From: Comamonadaceae bacterium
Lineage (GTDB): Bacteria; Pseudomonadota; Gammaproteobacteria; Burkholderiales; Burkholderiaceae_C
Length of the DNA: 64,000 nt
Direction of reading: 5' to 3'
Assembly: GCA_027484575.1 (NCBI GenBank)
Contig: JAIXSQ010000013.1
Location: 62,001 to 126,000 of the forward strand
Each line of letters begins with the position of its first letter. Position 1 is the stretch's first letter. Shown one piece after another: positions 1 to 10,544 of the stretch. The notes below the pieces were generated by a model. That model did no database searches. It saw only the letters and a list, made by a program, of their open reading frames with translations, and was not told the origin of the DNA. The translations under genes were made by a program, and so were the position numbers.

Positions 1-125
1 CCGACCTGGAACACGGCCTTGTAGTGGCTGCCGGCGTTGGCCACGCGCCACTCGAGCACGACATGGGCCTGCGCGGCCGAGGCGGCCAGCAGCAGGAGGG
101 GGATGGCAAGGCGGATGCGGTTCAC
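1..125 (-). CDS. YcnI/DUF1775 family copper-binding protein, partial (N-terminus)
   Basis: Only the first 41 codons are in the window; the gene runs off the left edge. It begins with a GTG codon at 125-123 that overlaps the stop of the TonB receptor by four bases (GTGA), so it is the next gene of that operon. The translation shows a signal peptide ending in ASAAQA, and the predicted mature protein begins with histidine ([19 protein letters not shown]). That start matches YcnI/DUF1775 proteins, whose processed N-terminal His is known to help bind Cu(II). It is inferred to be a periplasmic copper handling protein serving the adjacent receptor. Confidence 0.75.
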   Translation of the reverse strand, partial: MNRIRLAIPLLLLAASAAQAHVVLEWRVANAGSHYKAVFQV

Positions 126-2467
126 AGGTCGGCCCTCAGTTCGGCGAAGTACGTGCGTTGCGGGTAGGGATGGAAATTCCAGGACGTGCGGTTGCCGGCG
201 TTGTCGATGCCGGCGGCCACGCTCCAGCGGCGGTCGATGCGCAGGCGCGCACGCAGGTCGACGATGAGGAACGGGCTGACGCCCATGTAGGTGCTGCCGT
301 TGGTGTCGCTGTTGTCGAGGGTGCGGAACTGCCGGCCGCTGTAGCGCGCGCCGGCGCTGGCGCTCCAGCGCTCGTCGATGCGCCAGTCGGCCAGCAGGCT
401 GGCGCGCAGCCGCGCGACGTTGGGCTGGCGCTTGCCGAGCGTGTCGCCGGGCACGCTGACGAAGCCGGCGTTCTCCCGGATGACCGAGTCGGCCCAGGTC
501 AGGCTGCCCGACAGGTCCAGGCCGCGGCGCAGCAGGTCCACCGCCTGCCAGGCCAGCTCCAGGCCCTGCGTGGCGACGCGGCCGACGTTCTGCACGCGGC
601 TGACGTTGCGGTTGGCGGCCGCGTCGAACACGGTCTGGTTGTAGATCGCGTCGCGCGTGTCCTCGGCGAACCAGGTCAGGCGCACGAGGCCGCTGCCCAG
701 GTCCTGCTGCAGCGACAGCTCGCCGCTCCAGGCGCGCTCGGGCCGCAGCAGCGGGTCGTTGACGAACTGCGCGTTGACCGTGCTCGTGGCGCCGTACAGC
801 TCGGCCACGGTCGGGAAGCGCACCGCGCGGCCCGCCGCGGCCTTGACCGCCAGGTCGGGCCGGGCCTGCCAGGACAGCGCCAGCTTGGGCGACCACGCGG
901 TCTCGCTGCGGCCGGCCCAGGCGGCGTCCACCGCCGGCGTCGCGCCCGGGATGCGCGTGCGGCCGTCCTGCGCGGTCCAGTGCTCCGCCCGCAGCCCGGC
1001 CACCGACTTCCAGCCCGGTGCGAAGCGCCAGGCGTCCTGCGCCCACAGGCTGCGCAGCTGCGTGCGCCCGCCCACCTCGCTGGCCAGCGCGCCCGCCGCG
1101 CCGCTGCGCCAGTCGGCCAGCGCCGAGGTGCGGAAGGACAGCACGAACCGGTCCTGCTGCACACCGGCATCCACCACGTGCGCCGCCCAGTCGCCGCCCG
1201 GCCGCCAGGTGCCGCGTGCCGACAACGCGTTCCAGCCGGTGCCGCCGCCATCGGCCAGCGTGCCGGGCCCGCCGTCGAGCGCGCCGGGCAGCGTGGCCGC
1301 GGCGCCGTTCTGGCGACGCTGGTCGCGGGCGTAGTCGTACACGCTGGCCGACAGCGACCAGTCGAACGCGCCCTGGGTGCGCCGTCGCAGGTGGACACCG
1401 TGCATCACGTGGGTCTGGCGCTCGTCGGCCAGCGGGAAGTCGGCGCCGGTCAGCGGCGCGTAGGCCAGGCCGTCGATGCGCACCGGCCCTGCGGCCACCG
1501 GCACGCCTGCGGCATCGCGCAGCCAACTGGCCGGCCGGCTGGCGGCGGTGTTGTCCCACCAGCCGAGCGTATAGGCGGCGCGCAGCGTGGGGCTGAAGTC
1601 GTAGGCGAGCCTGGCCTTGAGCTGGTCCTGCCGGGTGGCGTACTGGGTGCCTGTGCCCAGCGTCCACCAGGGCTGGCCGGCCGCGTTGGTGCCGCGCACC
1701 GCGCCGGTCACCGGCACCCCGGCCCCGACGGCGGTGCCCGCCGCCACCGTCCGGGTGGCGAAGGTCAGGGGCTGCCCCTCGCTGTCCAGCCGGTTCAGAT
1801 CCAGCCGCCAGGACCAGTCGCCGGCCCGGCTGCCCAGCGCGGTGCTGGCCTGCCAGCTGCGGTACGTGGCGTCGGTGCCGCCGTCCGTGAACGGTTGCAC
1901 CCAGGTGCCCACCTGGACATGGCCTTCCAGCCGCGTGGGCATGCGGGTGGTGTAGTCGACCACCGCCCCGAGCGAGTTGCCGGGGTAGGCCGCGGAGTAG
2001 GGCCCGTAGAGCACGTCGACGCGCTCGATTTCGGCCGGCGAGACCAGGCCCCAGCGCGGGGGGAACGACAGGCCGCCCACACCGTTGCCCAGCAGGTTGG
2101 ACAGCAGGATGCCGTCCGCATACACCAGCGAGCGGGCGCTGTTGCCCGTGCCCGAGGCCCGGCTCGACAGGATGGCGTGGTTGAAATCGCCGGCATAGCG
2201 CTTGCGCACCAGCAGGCTGGGCAGGTAACGCAGCGCGTCGCTGGCGTCGGTCGCATTGATGCTGCGCTCGATCTGCTCGCGGGTGACACCCTCCATCGTG
2301 GCGGGCACCTCGGTGGGCAGGGACGTGGGCTGGCCACCGCCGACGGTGACCATGCCGAGGGAGCGCTGCGGCGCGTCCTGCGCAGCGGCGGGTCCCGGGA
2401 CCGCGAAGAGAACGGCCAAGGGGATGGCCAGGGCACGACAGGCCCGGGCCAGGAACACACGGGGCAT
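122..2467 (-). CDS. TonB-dependent outer-membrane receptor, probably copper-related
   Basis: This 781-residue protein has a signal peptide (about residues 1-30), a short Ton-box-like stretch (SLGMVTVGG), a plug domain to about residue 160 containing [18 protein letters not shown], and a 22-strand-type barrel ending in YFAELRADL. Size and architecture are normal for TonB-dependent receptors, which import metal complexes or nutrients using TonB/ExbBD energy. A strong AGGAGGG ribosome site precedes the ATG. The substrate cannot be read from sequence, but its position between a DUF2946 gene and a YcnI gene, both linked to copper in other genomes, makes copper or a copper chelate the best guess. 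Confidence 0.85.
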   Translation of the reverse strand: MPRVFLARACRALAIPLAVLFAVPGPAAAQDAPQRSLGMVTVGGGQPTSLPTEVPATMEGVTREQIERSINATDASDALRYLPSLLVRKRYAGDFNHAILSSRASGTGNSARSLVYADGILLSNLLGNGVGGLSFPPRWGLVSPAEIERVDVLYGPYSAAYPGNSLGAVVDYTTRMPTRLEGHVQVGTWVQPFTDGGTDATYRSWQASTALGSRAGDWSWRLDLNRLDSEGQPLTFATRTVAAGTAVGAGVPVTGAVRGTNAAGQPWWTLGTGTQYATRQDQLKARLAYDFSPTLRAAYTLGWWDNTAASRPASWLRDAAGVPVAAGPVRIDGLAYAPLTGADFPLADERQTHVMHGVHLRRRTQGAFDWSLSASVYDYARDQRRQNGAAATLPGALDGGPGTLADGGGTGWNALSARGTWRPGGDWAAHVVDAGVQQDRFVLSFRTSALADWRSGAAGALASEVGGRTQLRSLWAQDAWRFAPGWKSVAGLRAEHWTAQDGRTRIPGATPAVDAAWAGRSETAWSPKLALSWQARPDLAVKAAAGRAVRFPTVAELYGATSTVNAQFVNDPLLRPERAWSGELSLQQDLGSGLVRLTWFAEDTRDAIYNQTVFDAAANRNVSRVQNVGRVATQGLELAWQAVDLLRRGLDLSGSLTWADSVIRENAGFVSVPGDTLGKRQPNVARLRASLLADWRIDERWSASAGARYSGRQFRTLDNSDTNGSTYMGVSPFLIVDLRARLRIDRRWSVAAGIDNAGNRTSWNFHPYPQRTYFAELRADL

Positions 2468-2536
2468 GCAGCCCTCCTGGAGACGACGGACGGCCGGCCT
2501 GGCGCGCTCGGGCGCCCGGCCGGGACGAGACGTGGG

Positions 2537-2890
2537 TCAGGAGAGCGAGGGTGGCCCGCGGGCGGGCAGCGGCGGCGCGACCAGCACCGCATGGCGGGCG
2601 GCCGGAATGGGCTGCAGCACGTGCCCCAGGGGCTGGGACGGCGGCACGGCGACCACCGAGGGCGGCGTCGCAACGGCCACGCACAGGGGACAGTCGAGCT
2701 GGTGGCGGGCGGCGGGCGCGCCGCCGTCGGTGTCGTCGCCCGGCACCACCAGCTGCATGCCCGAGGCCGTGCACACCAGCTGCGCGGCCTGCGGCTGCAC
2801 CAGCGGCGAGGCGATCGCCACGCCCAGCGCGAGCGCGAACCACACCAGCACGAGGCGGGTGAGGGAACGGGCGGCGCGCAGCGGCTGCAT
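2537..2890 (-). CDS. DUF2946 family protein
   Basis: This 117-residue protein has an N-terminal hydrophobic segment (about residues 10-32), then a cysteine (C40), a C-x2-C motif (DCPLC, residues 66-70) and a Pro-rich tail ending PARGPPSLS. The layout fits DUF2946 proteins, small membrane-anchored or periplasmic proteins often found beside TonB receptors and copper genes. The ATG at 2890 is the first Met in frame after the non-coding part and lacks a Shine-Dalgarno sequence. The gene precedes the receptor by 69 bases in the same direction. The molecular function of the family is not established; metal binding through Cys and His is inferred. Confidence 0.75.
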   Translation of the reverse strand: MQPLRAARSLTRLVLVWFALALGVAIASPLVQPQAAQLVCTASGMQLVVPGDDTDGGAPAARHQLDCPLCVAVATPPSVVAVPPSQPLGHVLQPIPAARHAVLVAPPLPARGPPSLS

Positions 2891-2899
2891 GGGGTCGTG

Positions 2900-2928
2900 A
2901 TGATACGGGCCCGCCCCGGGGGCGGGCC
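2900..2928 (-). promoter_or_regulatory. -10-like TATCAT and GC-rich inverted repeat before the DUF2946 gene
   Basis: A TATCAT hexamer on the minus strand (2905-2900) lies nine bases upstream of the DUF2946 ATG. Just upstream is a near-perfect inverted repeat (2908-2928, arms GGCCCGCCCC / GGGGCGGGCC) that may end transcription from the crotonase gene. No -35 hexamer is apparent. Confidence 0.35.
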
Positions 2929-2937
2929 GGCGCAGGG

Positions 2938-3741
2938 TCAGAAGCGGGGCGGGCGCCGCTCGCGCAGCGAGGCCACGCCCTCGCGCACGTCCGGCCCGGC
3001 GAAGCCCATGAATTCCAGCGCCAGCGAGGTGTCGAAGGCCGGCCCGGCCTGGCGCAGCCAGTTGTTCAGCGCGTACTTGGTCCAGCGGATCGCCGTCTGG
3101 CTGCCTTCGGCCAGCCGGTCCGCGACCTCGAAGGCCTTGTCCAGCAGGCGGTCCTCGTCCACCGCCAGGGCCACCAGGCCCAGCCGCTCGGCCTCCTCGC
3201 CGCTGACCGGCTCGCACAGCAGCAGGTGGTACTTGGCCTTGGCCAGGCCGCACAGCAGCGGCCACACGATCGCCGCATGGTCGCCGGCGGCCACGCCCAG
3301 CCGCGTGTGCCCGTCGACGATCCGCGCGGTCCTGGCGGCGATCGGGATGTCGGCCAGCAGGCCCGCCACCAGCCCCGCGCCCACCGCGGGGCCGTGGATC
3401 GCGCTGACCACCGGCTTGTCGCAGTTGACCAGGTTGTAGACCAGGTCGCGCGCCTCCTTCCACACCCGGGTGCGCACCTCGAAGTCCTGCGCCATGTCCT
3501 GCACCAGCCCCAGGTCGCCGCCGCCGGAAAAGCCCTGCGCCTCCCCGCGCAGCACGGCGCAGCGCACGCTGTCGTCGTCGCCCACGTCGCGCCAGATCTC
3601 GGCCAGCTCGCGGTGGCCCGCATGGCCGGCGGTGGGCAGCTTGCCGTTGGCGGCCTTCATCACGATGTCGAGCACCGCGCCGCCGGGGCCGCGGCGGCCG
3701 ATGGCGAGGGTGGTGTAGCGGGCGTAGCGGCTGTCGTCCAT
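2938..3741 (-). CDS. Enoyl-CoA hydratase/isomerase family (crotonase) protein
   Basis: This 267-residue protein has the crotonase fold: the CoA/oxyanion segment around [14 protein letters not shown] and the helix [17 protein letters not shown] are recognisable. The two glutamates of classical enoyl-CoA hydratase are not at the expected places: the GGGCE-type site reads GAGLV, and the second region reads [16 protein letters not shown], where the Asp may be the acid. It is therefore a crotonase of unknown reaction rather than a proven hydratase. The ATG at 3741 follows CAGGAG; longer upstream frames are not credible. It is divergent from the trehalose operon. Confidence 0.8.
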   Translation of the reverse strand: MDDSRYARYTTLAIGRRGPGGAVLDIVMKAANGKLPTAGHAGHRELAEIWRDVGDDDSVRCAVLRGEAQGFSGGGDLGLVQDMAQDFEVRTRVWKEARDLVYNLVNCDKPVVSAIHGPAVGAGLVAGLLADIPIAARTARIVDGHTRLGVAAGDHAAIVWPLLCGLAKAKYHLLLCEPVSGEEAERLGLVALAVDEDRLLDKAFEVADRLAEGSQTAIRWTKYALNNWLRQAGPAFDTSLALEFMGFAGPDVREGVASLRERRPPRF

Positions 3742-3949
3742 GCGTCGTCTCCTGGGTCGGGTGCCTTGGTGCCGGCGATTGTGGCGGGCCCGCAGGGCTG
3801 GATCCGGGGCCGACGCCACCGTGGCCGGCGCGGCAGATCGGCGCGCGGGGTCGGGGCGCGGCGAGCGGACTGCGCGTCGGCGGGCTCCTACGCAGGCTGG
3901 CGCCGCGCCAACCTGCGGCTGAGCTGCGGGCGCTGCTACCGTGGCGCCC

Positions 3950-4711
3950 ATGACCTTGCCGGACCTGCTCAGCCCGTCCTGCGCGCTGTTCCTCGACTTC
4001 GACGGCACGCTCGTCGAGCTGGCGCCGCAGCCCGGGGCGATCGACGTGCCCTCGGGCCTCGTGCCCACGCTGGCCGCACTGCACGACTGGCTCGGCGGCG
4101 CGGTGGCCGTCGTCAGCGGCCGCACCATCGCCGACATCGACCGCTGGCTCGCGCCGCTGCAGCTGGCCACCGCCGGCGTGCACGGCGCCGAGCGCCGCAC
4201 CGCGATCCGCGAGCGCATCGACGTCCCGGCGCCCGACCTGTCGGCGGTCGAGGCCGCGGCGAACGCCCTGGCCGCGCGGCACCCTGGCCTGCTGGTGGAG
4301 CACAAGGACCGCTCGCTGGCGCTGCACTACCGGCTGGCGCCGCAGCTCGAGGCGGCCTGCGTGGACGCGCTCGCCAGCGCCGTCGCGGCGACGCCCGGGC
4401 TGGTGCTGCTGCGCGGCAAGATGGTGGTCGAGGCCAAGCCGGCCGCCGCCAGCAAGGGCGCGGCCATCGGCGACTTCCTGGCCGAGCCGCCGTTCGCGGG
4501 CCGCCGGCCGGTGTTCATCGGCGACGACGTCACCGACGAGGCCGGCTTCGAGGCGGTGCAGGCCGCCGGCGGCGTGGGCGTGAAGGTCGGGCCCGGGCCC
4601 AGCGCGGCGCAGCACCGGCTCGACGGGCCCGGCGCGCTGCACGCCGCCCTGGCGGCGGTCCTGGCCCGCGCCGGCGTGGCGCTGCCCCGCGCCGCGGAGG
4701 CCCGCGCATGA
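3950..4711 (+). CDS. otsB: Trehalose-6-phosphate phosphatase
   Basis: This 253-residue HAD-superfamily enzyme dephosphorylates trehalose 6-phosphate to trehalose in the cytoplasm. The nucleophile motif DFDGT is at residues 16-20, SGRT at 56-59, a conserved Lys near 169 and the Mg2+-binding motif GDDVTDE at 191-197, all in family order. The ATG at 3950 is preferred; an in-frame GTG at 3941 would add three residues, and neither has a clear ribosome site. It opens the operon otsB - GH15 - otsA, and its TGA overlaps the next ATG (ATGA). Confidence 0.95.
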   Translation: MTLPDLLSPSCALFLDFDGTLVELAPQPGAIDVPSGLVPTLAALHDWLGGAVAVVSGRTIADIDRWLAPLQLATAGVHGAERRTAIRERIDVPAPDLSAVEAAANALAARHPGLLVEHKDRSLALHYRLAPQLEAACVDALASAVAATPGLVLLRGKMVVEAKPAAASKGAAIGDFLAEPPFAGRRPVFIGDDVTDEAGFEAVQAAGGVGVKVGPGPSAAQHRLDGPGALHAALAAVLARAGVALPRAAEARA

Positions 4712-6504
4712 AGGCCAACACCGCCGTCGCCAACCTCAATCTCGGCCTGGTGGGCAACTGCGCGCTCAGTGCGCTGGTGGACGAGCGCGGCACCATCGTC
4801 TGGTGCTGCCTGCCGCGCTACGACGGCGACCCGGTCTTCAACGCGTTGCTGGACCCCAGCGAGCTGGCCAGCCTGTGGGCCATCGAGCTGGAGGACTTCG
4901 CCCGCAGCGAGCATGCCTACGACCCGAACACGGCCATCCTGCGCACCCGGCTGTACGACCGCGAGGGCCAAGGCATCGAGATCACCGACTTCGCGCCGCG
5001 CTTCTTCGCCCGCGGCCGCATGTTCCGCCCGCTCACCCTGATCCGGCGCGTGAAGGTGCTGGGCGGCACGCCACGCATCCGGGTGGTGCTGCGCCCGCGC
5101 TTCGACTGGGGCCGCGAGGCGCCGCTGGTCACGCGCGGCAGCACCCACATCCGCTACGTCGGGCCGGGGCAGACGCTGCGGGTGAACACCGACGCGCCGA
5201 TCGACTACGTGCTGTCGGAGACCTGGTTCGTCGCCGACCGGCCGCTGAACTTCATCCTGGGCCCGGACGAGACGCTCACCGGCGGCATCGAGGACACCGC
5301 GCGCGCCTTCGAGCAGGACACCGCGGCCTGGTGGCGCCACTGGTCGCGCGCGCTGTCGGTGCCGCTGGAGTGGCAGGACGCGGTGATCCGCGCGGCCATC
5401 ACGCTCAAGCTGTCGCTGTTCGAGGACACCGGCGCGATCGTCGCGGCGATGACCACCAGCATCCCCGAGGCGGCGCACAGCGGCCGCAACTGGGATTACC
5501 GCTACTGCTGGCTGCGCGACGCGTTCTTCGTGGTGCGCGCGCTCAACAGCCTCAGCGAGGTGGGCACGATGGAGGACTACCTGCGCTGGCTGAACAACGT
5601 GGTGGTGCGCTCGCGCGGCGGCCACATCCAGCCGCTGTACGGCATCGGCCAGGAGGCCGCCCTGCCCGAGGCGACCCTGCCGCACCTGGCCGGCTACCGG
5701 GGCATGGGGCCGGTGCGGGTGGGCAACCAGGCGGCCGAGCACTTCCAGCACGACGTGTACGGCAACATCATCCTGGGCGCCGCGCAGTCGTTCCACGACC
5801 ACCGGCTGCTCAAGCGCGCCGGCCGCACCGAGTTCGCCTCGCTCGAGGCGGTGGGCGAGCAGGCCTGGCGGGTGTACCCCCAGCCCGATGCGGGCATGTG
5901 GGAGCTGCGCACCCGCGCCCGCATCCACACCTCCAGCGCGCTCATGAGCTGGGCCGCCTGCGACCGGCTGGCCAAGATCGCGCAGTCGCTGGCGCTCAAG
6001 GACCGCGCCGCCGTGTGGTCGGAGCGGGCGCACGTGATCCGCGAGCGCATCCTGGCCGAGGCCTGGAGCGAGGAGCGGCAGGCCTTCGCCGAGAGCTTCG
6101 GCGGCCGCGACCTGGACGCCAGCGTGCTGCTGATGGCCGAGGTGGGCTTCATCGCGCCGCGCGACCCGCGCTTCGTCGCCACCGTCGATGCGCTCGAGAA
6201 GTCGCTGTGCGACGGCCCGTTCACGCGGCGCTACGAGGCGCCCGACGACTTCGGCCGGCCCGAGACCGCGTTCAACATCTGCGCCTTCTGGCGCATCGAC
6301 GCGCTGGCGCGCATCGGGCGCACGCAGCAGGCGCGCGAGATCTTCGAGCGCATGCTGGCCGCGCGCAACCCGCTCGGGCTGCTGTCCGAGGACACGCACG
6401 CCACCACCGGCGAGCTGTGGGGCAACTTCCCGCAGACCTACTCGATGGTGGGCCTGATCAACGCCGCGGTGCGGCTGTCGGCGCCCTGGGACACGGTGAT
6501 CTGA
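4708..6504 (+). CDS. Glycoside hydrolase family 15 protein (glucoamylase/trehalase-like)
   Basis: This 598-residue protein has an N-terminal beta-sandwich region (about 1-230) and a C-terminal (alpha/alpha)6 barrel. The family signature RNWDYRYCWLRDA starts near residue 260; the probable general acid is E399 in the MWELR motif, and a candidate base is E569 in TGELWGNFPQ. The usual VYGE motif reads VYGN here. GH15 members hydrolyse alpha-glucosidic bonds, and some bacterial ones are trehalases. Sitting between otsB and otsA, with a four-base overlap upstream and one base downstream, it probably acts on trehalose or a related alpha-glucan. Substrate choice is inference. Confidence 0.88.
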   Translation: MKANTAVANLNLGLVGNCALSALVDERGTIVWCCLPRYDGDPVFNALLDPSELASLWAIELEDFARSEHAYDPNTAILRTRLYDREGQGIEITDFAPRFFARGRMFRPLTLIRRVKVLGGTPRIRVVLRPRFDWGREAPLVTRGSTHIRYVGPGQTLRVNTDAPIDYVLSETWFVADRPLNFILGPDETLTGGIEDTARAFEQDTAAWWRHWSRALSVPLEWQDAVIRAAITLKLSLFEDTGAIVAAMTTSIPEAAHSGRNWDYRYCWLRDAFFVVRALNSLSEVGTMEDYLRWLNNVVVRSRGGHIQPLYGIGQEAALPEATLPHLAGYRGMGPVRVGNQAAEHFQHDVYGNIILGAAQSFHDHRLLKRAGRTEFASLEAVGEQAWRVYPQPDAGMWELRTRARIHTSSALMSWAACDRLAKIAQSLALKDRAAVWSERAHVIRERILAEAWSEERQAFAESFGGRDLDASVLLMAEVGFIAPRDPRFVATVDALEKSLCDGPFTRRYEAPDDFGRPETAFNICAFWRIDALARIGRTQQAREIFERMLAARNPLGLLSEDTHATTGELWGNFPQTYSMVGLINAAVRLSAPWDTVI

Positions 6505-6505
6505 C

Positions 6506-7918
<1,413 letters not shown>

Positions 7919-7939
7919 CGGCCGCGCCCGCCCGGCCGC

Positions 7940-8212
7940 TCAGCGCGAGTCGACGAGGCTGCCCGGCGCGGTGAACGGCGCCCAGCTCGGTGGCAGCTGG
8001 TCGATCTCCAGGCGCACCTTGTGTTCGGCGGCCACCAGCGCCTGCAGCTCGTTGCCGTACAGGCTGCTGATCACGTCGGCCTGGCCCTTGGCGCGCCAGG
8101 CCGCGACCGGCCGGGTGACGCAGGCCTTGCCGTAGCCCACGAAACCGCCCTTGGCCTGGACGGTGTAGGCGGCGACGAAGTAGCCGCGGTAGGGGCCGGT
8201 GATGCGGTGCAT
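7940..8212 (-). CDS. Small conserved-looking hypothetical protein
   Basis: This is a 90-residue protein without signal peptide or membrane segment, containing GPYRGYFVAAYTVQAKGGFV, then KACVTRP and a C-terminal half with LYGNELQALVAAEHKVRLEI. I do not recognise a characterised family. It reads like a small soluble protein of the kind annotated as hypothetical in Burkholderiales. Codon use resembles its neighbours, which supports real coding. It is convergent with otsA and lies 51 bases downstream of the FAH-family gene on the same strand. Confidence 0.6.
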   Translation of the reverse strand: MHRITGPYRGYFVAAYTVQAKGGFVGYGKACVTRPVAAWRAKGQADVISSLYGNELQALVAAEHKVRLEIDQLPPSWAPFTAPGSLVDSR

Positions 8213-8263
8213 GGGGCGGGATCTTACGGACGGGCCGACCGGGTGGAAAGCCCGCGTCCGCAA

Positions 8264-9283
8264 TCAGGTGGCGGGCACGGGATGCAGGCCCGCCGGCGGC
8301 GCGATCGCGTGGTCGATGGCGCCGAACACGCTCTGGCCGTCGCGGCCCTTGAGCTCGATGCGCAGCGTGTCGCCCCAGCGCAGCCAGCCGGTGGCGGGCT
8401 GGCCGTCCTGGACCGTCTCCATCGCCCGCTTGCCGGCGATGCAGCCGAAGCCGCGCGGCCATTCGGTGCGGCCGTTGCGCTCGTCGCCGCGGTCGGCGAC
8501 CGGGCCGGTGCCCACCAGCGCGCCGGCGCGCACGGGGCGCGTGCGCGCCAGCTGCGCCAGCAGCTGGCCGAAGTGCACGGCCATGCCGGCGCCGGCATCG
8601 CACAGGCCCAGCTTGCGGCCGTTGCAGGCCACCTGCAGCACGCCGTGCACACGGCCGCCCTGCCAGCCCTCGCCCAGTTCGTCCGGCGTGACCGCCACCG
8701 GGCCGAAGGCGGTGGCCGGCCGCGCCTGCACCAGGCCATAGGCCGATGCCGCGCCGTCGTCGCCCAGCGCGTGCAGCCGCACGTCGCCGGCCAGCAGCAG
8801 CAGCCGCACGCCGTCCAGCGCTTCCTCGGGCGTGGCGCCGGCCGGCAGGTCGCCGGCCACCGCGGCCAGCCCGGCCTCGACGTCGACGGCCCAGCCCTCG
8901 CTGGCGACCACGATAGGGTCGCAGGGCCCCAGGAAGCCGTCACTGGCGCCCTGCACCAGCAGCGGGTCGGCGGCCGCTGCGGCACCCTGCGCCTGGCGCA
9001 GCAGCTCGCCATGGGACGGATAGGCCGCGCCCACCGCCCACTGGCCGGCCCGCGGCAGCGGCGCCATGCAGCGGCGCGCATCGAACGGGAAGGCATGGCG
9101 CGCCTTGCCGTGGTTCAGGGTCTCGGAGAGGTCCTGCAACTGCGGGGCGATGAAGCCCCAGTCGTCCAGCGCCTGCTGCATGCGGGCGGCGATGCCGGTC
9201 GCAAAATGGGCCGTCGCCAGGTCACGCGAGACCACCACCAGCTGGCCGTCGCGCGAACCGTCCTTGTAGGTCGCGAGCTTCAT
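8264..9283 (-). CDS. Fumarylacetoacetate hydrolase (FAH) family protein
   Basis: This 339-residue protein starts MKLATYKDGSRDGQLVVVS and contains the FAH-like C-terminal fold, with segments such as GPVAVTPDELGEGW and the conserved end GWLRWGDTLRIELKGRDGQS. Family members are Mg2+-dependent hydrolases or decarboxylases of beta-diketo acids in aromatic amino acid or aromatic compound catabolism. This long subtype is often annotated as fumarylacetoacetase-like, but no pathway partners are adjacent, so the substrate stays open. The ATG follows GAAGGAC. A TAGAAT -10 candidate lies 50 bases upstream. Confidence 0.85.
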   Translation of the reverse strand: MKLATYKDGSRDGQLVVVSRDLATAHFATGIAARMQQALDDWGFIAPQLQDLSETLNHGKARHAFPFDARRCMAPLPRAGQWAVGAAYPSHGELLRQAQGAAAAADPLLVQGASDGFLGPCDPIVVASEGWAVDVEAGLAAVAGDLPAGATPEEALDGVRLLLLAGDVRLHALGDDGAASAYGLVQARPATAFGPVAVTPDELGEGWQGGRVHGVLQVACNGRKLGLCDAGAGMAVHFGQLLAQLARTRPVRAGALVGTGPVADRGDERNGRTEWPRGFGCIAGKRAMETVQDGQPATGWLRWGDTLRIELKGRDGQSVFGAIDHAIAPPAGLHPVPAT

Positions 9284-9332
9284 CGTCGTCCTTCTCGTGC
9301 AGGCGGCCGCCGGCCGCCGCGGGAAACGCGGG

Positions 9333-9338
9333 ATTCTA
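9333..9338 (-). promoter_or_regulatory. -10-like element (TAGAAT) for the FAH-family gene
   Basis: TAGAAT on the minus strand matches five of six consensus bases in a GC-rich divergent intergenic region. A matching -35 was not found. It would give a leader of roughly 40 bases. Confidence 0.4.
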
Positions 9339-9351
9339 GGGGGAGGGGTCG

Positions 9352-10443
9352 ATGGGCCCTGCGCCGTCCATGCCACCGCAGCGGCCCCGCGCCGCCCGGG
9401 CCGCGCCCCGGCCGCCGGTGCTCGCGCTGCTGCTGCTCGGCGTCGTCGCGGCCCACGTCGCGGTGCTGCAGCCCGCGGCCCTGCGCGCGCGGCCGGTGCC
9501 CGCGCCGCCACCCTGGCAGGTGCGGCTGGTCGAGGCGCCGCCCGAACGGCGGCCCGTCCCCATCCCTCCCGTCTTGGCTGCGGCGGAGCGGACGACGCCG
9601 CAGGTGGCGCCCCTGGTGGCCCGGTCGCCGCCGACCGCGCACGGCCATCGCGACACGGCCAGGACGCCGCGCGCCGTGACCACGGGCGCCCGGGCCGGGG
9701 GCGTCGCGGACGCACCGGCGCCTGCGTCTGCCCCTGCCGCCGCGCCGCCCGCGGGCACGCCGGCCGACGCGCCCCAGCCCGCGCCCGCAGCCGACCTTCC
9801 CGCACCGCAGCTGCCACCCGCGGCCACGTGGCGCTACGTGGTGACGCAGCGCTGGCGCGGCCAGCAGCTGGCCGGCAGCGCCACGATGGACTGGCAGCCC
9901 GCGGGCACGGGCTATGGCCTCACGCTGGCCTGGTCGGTGCCGCCGCTGCCACCCCGCACGCTGACGAGCACCGGCACGCTCGGGCCCGAGGGCCTGCAGC
10001 CGCGGCGCTTCGGCCTGCGGGCCCGCGGCGAGTTCGCCACCCACCTGGATGCCGCCGGCGGCCGCGTGGTCTTCAGCAGCAACCGGCCCGACGCGGTCCT
10101 GCCACCCGGCCTGCAGGACCGCGCCAGCGTGCTGCTGCAGCTGGCGGGCTGGCTGGCCGCCGACCCGGCGCGCTGGACGCCGGGCGCCACGCTGCAGGTG
10201 GCGGTCGCCGGCAGCCACGAGGTGACCGCAGGCAGCTTCGTCGTGGAAGGGCTGGAGACGCTGGACCTGCCGGGCGGCCGCACGCAGGCCTTGCGGCTGG
10301 TGCGGCCGCCCGTGCACGCCTGGGACCTGCGCTGGGAGGCGTGGTTCGCTCCCGGCGCAGCCTACGGCCCCGTGCGGCTGCGGCTGACAAGCCCGGCGGG
10401 TGATGCCACCGACCTGCAGTGGTCGGGCACCGACAACCGCTGA
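9352..10443 (+). CDS. DUF3108 domain protein with membrane anchor and Pro/Ala-rich linker
   Basis: The 363-residue protein has a cytoplasmic stub, one membrane segment (about residues 23-40), a long Pro/Ala-rich linker to about residue 155 and a C-terminal DUF3108 domain starting near WRYVVTQRWRGQQLAG. The anchor-linker layout recalls TonB, but there is no TonB C-terminal domain. DUF3108 proteins are predicted periplasmic beta-rich proteins of unknown role, common in Burkholderiales. The start is supported by GGGAGGGG just upstream. The gene is divergent from the FAH-family gene. Confidence 0.8.
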   Translation: MGPAPSMPPQRPRAARAAPRPPVLALLLLGVVAAHVAVLQPAALRARPVPAPPPWQVRLVEAPPERRPVPIPPVLAAAERTTPQVAPLVARSPPTAHGHRDTARTPRAVTTGARAGGVADAPAPASAPAAAPPAGTPADAPQPAPAADLPAPQLPPAATWRYVVTQRWRGQQLAGSATMDWQPAGTGYGLTLAWSVPPLPPRTLTSTGTLGPEGLQPRRFGLRARGEFATHLDAAGGRVVFSSNRPDAVLPPGLQDRASVLLQLAGWLAADPARWTPGATLQVAVAGSHEVTAGSFVVEGLETLDLPGGRTQALRLVRPPVHAWDLRWEAWFAPGAAYGPVRLRLTSPAGDATDLQWSGTDNR

Positions 10444-10544
10444 GCCGACCCCCGTCTACGCTGGGATCCATGGGACCGGTGGCGGTGCGGCACTTGAAAA
10501 GCCGGGCCATCGCCGACATCTCCACCGGCAAAGGAACCCCGACC

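Noticed and set aside
158-3439. Very long plus-strand open frame (over 1000 codons) across the TonB receptor
   Set aside because: It is antisense to the receptor, lacks any recognisable domain and has the Ala/Arg/Gly/Pro-rich composition typical of shadow frames in high-GC DNA.
3226-4700. Upstream in-frame extension of the GH15 gene
   Set aside because: The frame is open through otsB but encodes Arg/Ala-rich sequence without domain similarity; the ATG at 4708 coupled to the otsB stop is clearly the real start.
7919-7938. CGGCCG inverted repeat between otsA and the small hypothetical gene
   Set aside because: Only six base pairs with an eight-base loop and no T-run; such short matches are frequent at this GC content.
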